Of a DNA stretch of 64,000 nucleotides, positions 24,548 through 31,462 are shown one piece after another; the stretch's first letter is position 1, and every line of letters begins with the position of its first letter. The translations under genes were made by a program, and so were the position numbers. Source of the DNA: Senegalimassilia sp003474385 (GTDB lineage Bacteria; Actinomycetota; Coriobacteriia; Coriobacteriales; Eggerthellaceae); contig NZ_QUCY01000016.1 in NCBI RefSeq assembly GCF_003474385.1, positions 4,776-68,775 on the forward strand, read 5' to 3'. The notes under the pieces were generated by a model. The model made no database searches and was not told where the DNA came from. It saw only the letters and a list, made by a program, of their open reading frames with translations.

Positions 24548-25434
24548 CGGGGTATGCGCTGACCGTGTTGACCTTATGCGCGGCAGTCGGGGCGGTAGCG
24601 GGGGCGTTCGCGATCCCTCGAATCGCCGACATGCTGCTGAGCAGGGCATATTGGCGCTCTTATACCTGGTGGTATCGCTGTTTGGATGATTTTGCGCATT
24701 ATCGCGACGCCTGTCCTGGCCGGCTTCCCCGTCAAAACGAGAAGGGGACGGCAGGCGCCGTGGGCATCTGGCTTGCGGATTGCCGCTCCCAGGCTTTGAA
24801 GGGGGCGCTCACGCACGAGCGCGCCGAAGCGCTTCGGGAGGCAGGCATCGATGTTGGAAAGGGCGCCTCAACGCGAAGCGAGGTCCAGCAGCAACGGCGC
24901 TGTTCGTTCTCCCCGCGGCCGTGGCAGCGAGCGGTGCTCGCCGCCGCCATGGCGTTGTGGTTCGCGGCCCAGCCGCTGTTCGGCGTCCCGTGGCACCAAG
25001 GTGCTTTGCTTTGCGTATGCGGCGTGGCCATGGCGTCGGGGGTGGTGTGCGACCTGCGGGCAAGGATGATCCCGCTTGAGTGCTGTGCGGCGTTGCTGGT
25101 CGCAGGAGGCGCTTATCAACTTCTTCGCCATGGGTCCATCGGCATCGCGGAAGGCGCCGTTGCCGCGGCAGCGGTTCTGGCGGTGTGCTGGACGGCGAAC
25201 CGCATTGCGCGAAAAAGCGGTGGATCGGTGGGCTTCGGCGATATCCGTTGTATGACGGCGCTTGCTTTCGCGTGCGGTCCCGCGACGCTTCTGGGCGCGG
25301 CGGCTTGCTATGTGTCGGCGTGCACGTTCTCGATTGTCGGGATGCTGATGCATCGGCTTGGACGTCGCGACGGCATTCCCATGGCGCCGTTTTTGTCCAT
25401 ATGGCTGGCGGTGGGGACGACGGTGCTCGGATGA
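24544..25434 (+). CDS. Prepilin peptidase (A24 family, CpaA/TadV type)
   Basis: This membrane aspartic protease cleaves the leaders of pilins and pseudopilins. The catalytic aspartates are Asp170 (VVCDLRARMIP) and Asp233 in GFGD, spaced as in family A24. It lacks the CxxC methylase part of PilD and has instead a hydrophilic N-terminal region of about 130 residues after the first helix, longer than in plain CpaA/TadV. At 296 residues it is therefore a long form. It is the only such peptidase in the window and would have to process the subunits of both Tad sets. Confidence 0.88.
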   Translation: MTGYALTVLTLCAAVGAVAGAFAIPRIADMLLSRAYWRSYTWWYRCLDDFAHYRDACPGRLPRQNEKGTAGAVGIWLADCRSQALKGALTHERAEALREAGIDVGKGASTRSEVQQQRRCSFSPRPWQRAVLAAAMALWFAAQPLFGVPWHQGALLCVCGVAMASGVVCDLRARMIPLECCAALLVAGGAYQLLRHGSIGIAEGAVAAAAVLAVCWTANRIARKSGGSVGFGDIRCMTALAFACGPATLLGAAACYVSACTFSIVGMLMHRLGRRDGIPMAPFLSIWLAVGTTVLG

Positions 25435-25529
25435 GGGCGGGATCTGGAAAGGAGGTGGTGCCTTTGGGCTGGTTCGGCGTCGGTTCGATTCGATGACAAG
25501 GAAAAGGCAGCGAATGGGAAGGTTTGGAT

Positions 25530-25778
25530 ATGGGTATGGACATGAACGGCGTTGCCCTGAGGGGCTTTGCGGACAAGGCTCGCGCTCTGGCGTATCGCGG
25601 CGAAGAAGACGGCGGATCGGAGATTGTGCAGGTGGTCATCGCGCTTGGCTTCGCTGTGGGCTTGGGGGCGGCGCTCATGATCTTGCAGACGCAGGTCAAC
25701 ACGGCGATCACGTCCGCCGGCAACTCGGTCACGAACATGTTCAAGAGCGTGACGAGCGGCGCGGTGGGAAGCAGGTAG
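25530..25778 (+). CDS. Pilin-like small protein (set 2)
   Basis: The 82-residue protein has a charged leader (RGEEDGG), then SEIVQVVIALGFAVGLGAAL, a hydrophobic helix, and a short Thr/Ser/Asn-rich tail. This layout is that of a type IVb pilin, but the Glu is at +3 after the DG junction instead of +5, and the usual Tyr is missing. GGGAAGG (25516-25522) precedes ATG 25530. It opens the second half of the Tad locus after a 95-base gap, the largest inside the run. Probably the pilin of the second machine. Confidence 0.65.
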   Translation: MGMDMNGVALRGFADKARALAYRGEEDGGSEIVQVVIALGFAVGLGAALMILQTQVNTAITSAGNSVTNMFKSVTSGAVGSR

Positions 25779-25795
25779 CTTCGCTTGCGCGCCTG

Positions 25796-26326
25796 GCCGG
25801 CAGCCGGGCGCGAATCGATGGGGCGAGCGCCGTCACGTTTGTGATGGCGCTGCCCTTGCTGATGGGCCTGCTGTGCGCCATTGCGGATATCGGAAGGGCG
25901 GCGTATCTGGGGATGGAAGCGGATGTCGCGGCCCAGGCCGCCTGCCGCTATGCGGCTCAACGCGTCGCGCAAGGAGATAAGGGCCCGGACGAGGCGTCGG
26001 CTCTTTCGGCGGCGCTCGAGCAGTCTCCCGGGCTTGCGGGCGAGGGCGTTTCCTGCTCGATCGAGGTCGACTGCTCGCCCGTGCGGACGAAGGAGGTCGA
26101 ACGCAAGACGTTCGATCCGCAGGCAGATCGCTTCGAAAGACGGCCGGTCGTGTTCGCTTACCGGCAGGTGGACGTGAGGGTGCGTGTGAACGCTCGATGC
26201 TTGACGCCTGTCGGCAAGGCGGTGCTCTCCGCGGCGGGCGCGGTCGACGGGCTGCAGCTGTCGTCGGCGGCGAGCAGGACGGTTTCGGTGGATGCGGATA
26301 CGGAGGTGGGGCATGGTCCTCGATGA
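25796..26326 (+). CDS. TadE-like pseudopilin without a normal start codon (set 2)
   Basis: The frame encodes IDGASAVTFVMALPLLMGLL, a TadE-like processing site and helix, then about 140 extracellular residues with four cysteines. The codons between the previous gene's stop and this motif contain no ATG, GTG or TTG. The nearest is CTG at 25796; in-frame ATGs at 25493 and 25514 would make the protein read across the whole pilin gene in another frame. A non-standard start, a frameshift from the pilin gene, or a sequence error are all possible. The coordinates here take CTG 25796 as a working start. The 3' end overlaps the next gene. Confidence 0.6.
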   Translation, partial: AGSRARIDGASAVTFVMALPLLMGLLCAIADIGRAAYLGMEADVAAQAACRYAAQRVAQGDKGPDEASALSAALEQSPGLAGEGVSCSIEVDCSPVRTKEVERKTFDPQADRFERRPVVFAYRQVDVRVRVNARCLTPVGKAVLSAAGAVDGLQLSSAASRTVSVDADTEVGHGPR

Positions 26327-26771
26327 ACGGGGGAGCGAAAGCGTGCAGTTCTCTTTCGCTGCGGTGCTGCTCATCGTCGTGGCGTTCGGCATCATGCAGA
26401 TGGCCATGATGAACGCGGCCGCCATCATGCTGTCCTCCGAGCTTACCCAGGCGTGCATGCGCATCGACGTGTCAGGCCTGAGGACGGCATCGGATAAGGA
26501 GTCGTTCGTCGCCGAGCAGATCCTTGATGAGTCCGCGCAGCTGCGCCGTAGCGATTTGACGGTGTCGGGGGTGCGGGTGGAATCGAACGCGCGCGAGGAT
26601 GCGTTTTCCGCAAGCGGCATCTCAAGCCGCACGGCCCTCACGTCCGTTTCCTACGACGTGTCCTATAAGGCGCCGATCTCGCTGTCCGGGCTTCGCGATG
26701 GCGGAAGGCTGTCGCGTCACGTCGCGTGCGCGGTGGTCGACGAGCGGGTGACGGAGGTGAGCCTCGCATGA
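26313..26771 (+). CDS. TadE-like pseudopilin (set 2)
   Basis: The 152-residue protein has a short leader (MVLDERG), the site G | SESVQFSFAAVLLIVVAF and a membrane helix, with an extracellular part of about 110 residues with one or two cysteines. CGGAGGTGGG (26301-26310) precedes ATG 26313. It overlaps the gene before by 14 bases and the gene after by four (ATGA). Confidence 0.8.
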   Translation: MVLDERGSESVQFSFAAVLLIVVAFGIMQMAMMNAAAIMLSSELTQACMRIDVSGLRTASDKESFVAEQILDESAQLRRSDLTVSGVRVESNAREDAFSASGISSRTALTSVSYDVSYKAPISLSGLRDGGRLSRHVACAVVDERVTEVSLA

Positions 26772-27355
26772 GCCGATATCGAGGGGAGAGGGGGAACGTG
26801 GCGCCGCTTGCCGTGGCGTTGTGCCTGGTGTTGGTGATGACGCTCGGCTTTTTGGCGGATTGCGCCGTGCTCTACGGCGCAAAGGCCCGTCAGGAGCAGG
26901 CCTTGGATGCCGCCAGGTCGGCGTGCATGGATGCCGGTCAAGCAGCCTCCGCGAAATACGGCGACGATGCAGGCGCCGTTCTTGCTGACCTGATCGTGGA
27001 TCAGGTCAGGGCGCAAGGGGTGGAAGGGGCAGTGAGCGTGTGGTTCTACGAGGCGCCCGCTCGGGCAGTCGCCGAAAGCGAGCGGATGTGGGTGGTGGGC
27101 ATGCAGGTGGAGGAGGCGAAAGCCCTTCCGTTTGCCGTAAGCTCCGCCCCCGATGCGAAGGTTTCTTCGAGCCGGGTGTTCAGCGCGCGTCCGTACGCGG
27201 CGCAGCAAGTTTGGCGGCCTGATGCCCGCATATGCGGCGTGTACCGTTTCGGCGATGGCTGCGGTGCAGGTCAGGGTCGGTTCTCGGCGATAAGCGCGCT
27301 TGAGGGGTTCCCTCGGGAGATAGCCGAGGAGGCTCAGGCTCGTTTAGGTGGATAG
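26768..27355 (+). CDS. TadG-like membrane protein (set 2)
   Basis: The 195-residue protein has a short basic start with RGN, one hydrophobic segment (about 11-33), and an amphipathic stretch with ARQEQALDAARSACMDAG, the wording typical after the helix in TadG/TadE proteins. The outer part is about 150 residues. ATG 26768 overlaps the previous stop. Confidence 0.75.
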   Translation: MSRYRGERGNVAPLAVALCLVLVMTLGFLADCAVLYGAKARQEQALDAARSACMDAGQAASAKYGDDAGAVLADLIVDQVRAQGVEGAVSVWFYEAPARAVAESERMWVVGMQVEEAKALPFAVSSAPDAKVSSSRVFSARPYAAQQVWRPDARICGVYRFGDGCGAGQGRFSAISALEGFPREIAEEAQARLGG

Positions 27356-27371
27356 CGAAAGGGGGATGATC

Positions 27372-28229
27372 ATGTCGGTCGGAAGGAATACGGGGCGCGT
27401 CTCGCGGCAGACGCTGTCGGGGCGGTTGCGCTCCGGCGGGCGTTCGGGGGCGGCGTCTGGAAGGACGGCCGGGCGGCAGGACGAGGGCGAGCAGCGTCCG
27501 ATCGACGATGCCGTCCGCTCGATGGATTCCGCAGCCGCGCGTTTCAAACAGATGTCGGCGGTGACCGCGGCGGCGGTGGCCGTTGCGGTCGTGGCGGTGG
27601 GGTACGGGTTATGGCAGGCTGGGGTGTCCCATGCGGCGGTCGATCAAGCGACGAAGGGCGCTCGCAGCGTGGTCGTCACCACGCGCGATGTCGCCGCCGG
27701 CGATCCGTTCGGCGCGGATGCGGTGCAGCTTGTGGAGATCCCCCAGGCCTTCCGCCAAGATGATGCGCTCGGCGCCGACGCCCTTGACGGCGCGGGCGGT
27801 GTGGCAGGCGCCCGGGCGTTGGTGTCCATTCCGGCGAACACGCAGCTATCGCCTCAGATGATCGCCGGCAGCGCGGCGGATGGCAGGTTGGCCGCGCAGC
27901 TTGCCGCGGGCATGGAGGCGGTGTCCCTGTCGGTCAACGACGAGACGGGCGTGGCCGGGCAGGTCCAGCCGTTCGACGAGGTTCGCGTGGTGTGCGTCAC
28001 CGATGCCGCCGGCGGCGCGGTCAGCTTGGACGAGCTTTGCGCTTCGGCGCGGGTGATGTCGGTGGGCGGCGATGGCGCTGGCGAGGGCGCGGCGTATAGC
28101 GCCATCACGTTGGAGTTGACGCCGGAGCAGGCGGACGCCGTCCGCCGCGCGCAAGCGTCGGGCACTATCAGCGTCCAGCTCGTTGCGGGCGGCATGTTGT
28201 CGGGAGGTATGGTCGAGCATGATGGATAG
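27372..28229 (+). CDS. CpaB-like SAF-domain protein (set 2)
   Basis: The 285-residue protein has a long Arg/Gly-rich cytoplasmic tail (about 1-60), one membrane helix (about 63-85) and an outer SAF domain with VVTTRDVAAGDPF and later a CpaB-type beta domain (VSLSVNDETGVAGQVQPFDEVRVV). It is the second CpaB of the locus and has a different tail. ATG 27372 is preferred because GGGGGATG just upstream would serve as ribosome site; GTG 27348 and ATG 27366 are alternatives. Confidence 0.82.
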   Translation: MSVGRNTGRVSRQTLSGRLRSGGRSGAASGRTAGRQDEGEQRPIDDAVRSMDSAAARFKQMSAVTAAAVAVAVVAVGYGLWQAGVSHAAVDQATKGARSVVVTTRDVAAGDPFGADAVQLVEIPQAFRQDDALGADALDGAGGVAGARALVSIPANTQLSPQMIAGSAADGRLAAQLAAGMEAVSLSVNDETGVAGQVQPFDEVRVVCVTDAAGGAVSLDELCASARVMSVGGDGAGEGAAYSAITLELTPEQADAVRRAQASGTISVQLVAGGMLSGGMVEHDG

Positions 28230-29538
28230 AGGGACCGAGCTTGCCCTGAAGCGAGCGGTTCGCGAAGGCCTTGCGACGAGGTTGCAGGGTGATTTCGATC
28301 CCGTGGAGGTGGAATCGGCCATCCAGTCGCTTGTGCAAGAGGCCGTGCGGGCGTGGAATCTGGGCCTTGCAGAGCTCGACGTCGCTCGCTTATGCCGTTC
28401 GGTCGGAGACGATTTCCTTCGCTACGGCCCTTTGCAAGGGCTGTTGGAGGACCCTGGGATCACCGAGATCATCGTCAACGGCGGTGGCGTGGCGATGGAT
28501 GCCGGAGTTGCAAGGTTTTTGGAGCCGCATGTGTTCGTGGAGCGCGCAGGGCGATTGGAGCCGTGCCCGTACGTTCGGTTCGACGATGCTGACCATCTCC
28601 GTCGCATCATCGACAAGATCGCCGAGCAGGCGGGCATGCGCTGCGACGAGGCGCATGCTATGGGCTGCGCCATGCTGCCGGGCGGCAAGGCGCGAGCAAC
28701 CTACATCGTGCCTCCGCTTGCCCCGGATGGTCCCGCGCTCAACCTTCGCCTGTTCGGCGATGACGTCATGAGCATCGAGGATTTGACGGCGCGAGGCGCC
28801 CTCAGCCCCGTGATGGCGGAGTTTTTGGGTTCGGCGGTGCGCGCCCGGTGCCCCGTGATCATATCCGGAGGCACCGGCTCGGGAAAGACGACCATGCTCG
28901 GCGCGCTTTCCGGGTTCATCCCCGACGACGAGCGCGTCTTGACCATCGAGGATACGCCTGAGCTGCGGTTGCGTGCCGCGCACGTCGAGCGGATGCAGAC
29001 GCGCGAGGCGAACACCGAGGGCGAAGGGGCCGTTGGCATGCGCGAGCTGGTGGCGCTCTCGCTGCGCCGGCGCCCCGATCGCATCATCGTGGGCGAATGC
29101 CGCGGTGCGGAGGCTTACGAGATGCTGCAGGCGATGCAGACCGACCACCCCGGCTCGATGACCACCGTGCATGCCAACGACCCGGGGAATGCGCTGAGCC
29201 GTCTGCGCACCATGGTGGGTTACGCCAACGCCGATTTGGGTCGCGACGTCATCGTGCAGCAGATCGCGGAGTCGCTTGCGGGGGGTTTGATCGTCCATGT
29301 GGAGCGCATGCGCGACGGAGGGCGGCGCGTTACCAGCATCGTGGCGGTCGACCAGATGCCCGAGGGCGCGACGGTCATCCCTCGCGCCGAGCTGTTCCGG
29401 TTCGAGCCGCGCGGCATGGACGCGTTCGGCCGCATCACGGGAGCTTGGCGCGCATGCGGCGTCCAGCCGCAGCGCATCAAGCTGCGCATGCTCGCGGCAG
29501 GGGTGAGGTTCGATCCATCATGGTTTTTCGGGTCGTAG
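28219..29538 (+). CDS. CpaF/TadA-type pilus ATPase (set 2)
   Basis: The 439-residue ATPase has Walker A GGTGSGKTT (about 216-224), the Asp box LTIEDTPELRL, Walker B RIIVGECRGAEAYEML and the His box MTTVHANDPGN. It matches set 1 in length but differs clearly around the N-domain (ITEIIVNGGG then an extra charged strand) and in the substrate-facing region (CAMLPGGKARATY). GGGAGGT lies upstream; the start overlaps the CpaB-like gene by 11 bases. It presumably powers the second pilus or secretion machine. Confidence 0.93.
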   Translation: MMDRGTELALKRAVREGLATRLQGDFDPVEVESAIQSLVQEAVRAWNLGLAELDVARLCRSVGDDFLRYGPLQGLLEDPGITEIIVNGGGVAMDAGVARFLEPHVFVERAGRLEPCPYVRFDDADHLRRIIDKIAEQAGMRCDEAHAMGCAMLPGGKARATYIVPPLAPDGPALNLRLFGDDVMSIEDLTARGALSPVMAEFLGSAVRARCPVIISGGTGSGKTTMLGALSGFIPDDERVLTIEDTPELRLRAAHVERMQTREANTEGEGAVGMRELVALSLRRRPDRIIVGECRGAEAYEMLQAMQTDHPGSMTTVHANDPGNALSRLRTMVGYANADLGRDVIVQQIAESLAGGLIVHVERMRDGGRRVTSIVAVDQMPEGATVIPRAELFRFEPRGMDAFGRITGAWRACGVQPQRIKLRMLAAGVRFDPSWFFGS

Positions 29539-29545
29539 GAAGGCG

Positions 29546-30469
29546 ATGGCTATGAAGGGATTCTTCTCCGGGGCGCTTGCCTTCGGCGTGCTTTTGGCGG
29601 CAGCGGCGGTGGCGTGCACCGCCCTGTCTTTGAGGTTGCGGCAAAGGGCCGAGGAAAGCGATGCCCGAGCGTCGGACCGGGCGTTGTACGAACTGGGCAA
29701 ACGCGATGCCGAGTCGGCGAAGGCGGATGTCGAAGGACCGCTTGGCAGGATGCTGCGCGATGCGGGCATCGAGGCGTCTCCGGTTTCATGGACGCTGTGC
29801 TTGGGCACCGTGGGCGCGTTCGCGGCATTTTTCGGCATGCGGGCAAGTGGCCTGCTCGGTGCGATGCTGGGCGTAGGGTTGGTTTGCATCGCTGCGGCGT
29901 TGTACGTGCTGCGCGCACGGGCGAAACGGCGCGAGCTGCTTTCCCGGCAGTTTGTGCGGCTCGTTCCTCAGTTGTCGGCCAGCGTGAAGAGCTCGCTGAC
30001 CCTTGAGCGCGCGCTGCGGATCTCGGCCGACCATGCGCCGGAGCCGCTGCGCTCGGAGCTGATGGCGGTGCTCGCGCGCGTTTCCTATGGCATGCCGTTG
30101 GTGCAGGCCCTTGCCCGCATGGCGCAAAGCACGGGCGACGCCGATGTCGCGGCGTTGGCGTCGGCCATGCGCATCCAGCAGCGTTTCGGCGGGTCGATGG
30201 GTGCGGTCTTCGATCTAATCGCGGAGCACGCCCAGGGCCGCGCCCTTATGCAGCAGGAGCTGCGCAGCGAACTTGCGGGAACGCGCATGGCCACGGTGGT
30301 GGTGGCGTGCGCCATGCCTGCGATCTTCGCGTTCATGTTCGCCACAAACCCGGCTTTTTCCCTGTTCTATCGGGAAAACCCGCTGGGGTGGGCCGTGCTT
30401 GCGGGCGCTGCGCTCATGGAGGTGGCGGGTATTGCGGCGTGCCGTCGGATTACAAGGTTCTCGTATTAG
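29546..30469 (+). CDS. TadB-like platform protein (set 2)
   Basis: The 307-residue protein has an N-terminal membrane segment, two adjacent hydrophobic segments (about 80-125), a T2SSF domain (about 140-260; QLSASVKSSLTLERAL, IQQRFGGSMGAVFDLI) and a hydrophobic C-terminus. It follows the ATPase by seven bases. A second ATG lies six bases in. Confidence 0.88.
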   Translation: MAMKGFFSGALAFGVLLAAAAVACTALSLRLRQRAEESDARASDRALYELGKRDAESAKADVEGPLGRMLRDAGIEASPVSWTLCLGTVGAFAAFFGMRASGLLGAMLGVGLVCIAAALYVLRARAKRRELLSRQFVRLVPQLSASVKSSLTLERALRISADHAPEPLRSELMAVLARVSYGMPLVQALARMAQSTGDADVAALASAMRIQQRFGGSMGAVFDLIAEHAQGRALMQQELRSELAGTRMATVVVACAMPAIFAFMFATNPAFSLFYRENPLGWAVLAGAALMEVAGIAACRRITRFSY

Positions 30470-30498
30470 GCGCGCTCGCGCCGGTTAGGGGGTGATGC

Positions 30499-31422
30499 AT
30501 GCGAAGCTTGACGTTTTGCGCGATCTGCCTGCTGGCGGTTGCTGCGGGGTTGGCGGTTTACGAGGCGCTCAACGCTTGGGCCGGGGTGAAAGCGCGTGGG
30601 CTTATGCCGGCGTGGGCAAGATTCGATCGGGCCGACGGCTCGTCGAGGGGTCGGACTCATGCGGGCCCGGCTCGCTTGTGGTCGCGTGCTGTGGAGGCGC
30701 TTGCGGGTTTCGCCCCGCTTTCAATGAGGGAGCGGGAGCGGTCAAGGGAACGGCTTCGATGCGCGGGCATCGCTTTGGAGCCCGAAACCTGGCGTTGCGT
30801 GTGCTTTGCCGCGGTTTCGGGCTGCGTGGTCATCGCCGTTGCGGCGTGCATCGCGTTTCGTGCAACGCCGGCGGTTTTCGTTTTCGTCGTTTGCGGAGCG
30901 GGGCTGGCGGGTTGCGGAGGCTTGCAGCTGTATCTGCGATCGAAGCGCCAAGCGCGCCGCGCCGCCATCGATGCCGGATTGCCCGACGCCATGGAATTGC
31001 TTGGCGTGGCGATAGCCGCCGGATCTCCGGTGGAGCAGTGCTTTCGTCAGGTTGCCGAAAGCTTGAGCGGCCCGCTTGCCGATGAGTTCCGCCTGGTGGA
31101 CCAAGAGGTCAACTTGCTGGGGCATTCCCGCGCGAAGGCGCTTTCGAACCTTGCGCAGCGCTGCGCAAGCCAGGAGGTCACTGCGTTCGCCGCTCAGCTG
31201 ACCCAAGCCATAGAGCAGGGCGCCTCGGTGGCGCAGGGGCTTGCCAATCAAGCTGCGCTTGCCCGTTCGCGCGCACAGGCGGCGGCGCTCGAACATATCA
31301 GGAAGATGCCGACGAAGCTCGATGTGGTGCTGTCCGTTTGCTTTTTGCCGCCTACCACGTTGCTGGTGCTCGTTCCCACGGTGGTCGATCTGCTGGCGTT
31401 TCTGGGAGGTGGGCTGGCTTGA
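30499..31422 (+). CDS. TadC-like platform protein (set 2)
   Basis: The 307-residue protein has an N-terminal membrane segment, a central hydrophobic pair (about 95-140), a T2SSF domain (about 155-275; LPDAMELLGVAIAAGSPVEQCF) and a C-terminal membrane segment. Together with the TadB-like protein it forms the platform of the second machine. TTAGGGGGTG precedes the ATG. Confidence 0.87.
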   Translation: MRSLTFCAICLLAVAAGLAVYEALNAWAGVKARGLMPAWARFDRADGSSRGRTHAGPARLWSRAVEALAGFAPLSMRERERSRERLRCAGIALEPETWRCVCFAAVSGCVVIAVAACIAFRATPAVFVFVVCGAGLAGCGGLQLYLRSKRQARRAAIDAGLPDAMELLGVAIAAGSPVEQCFRQVAESLSGPLADEFRLVDQEVNLLGHSRAKALSNLAQRCASQEVTAFAAQLTQAIEQGASVAQGLANQAALARSRAQAAALEHIRKMPTKLDVVLSVCFLPPTTLLVLVPTVVDLLAFLGGGLA

Positions 31423-31462
31423 GGTCGTTTCGATGGGCGCCGCAGGAAGGAAGGGCGGGGCG

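Noticed and set aside
25493..26326. TadE-like gene starting at ATG 25493 or 25514
   Set aside because: It would read through the whole pilin-like gene in another frame and give an Arg/Gly-rich leader of about 100 residues, unlike any TadE; kept only as an alternative.
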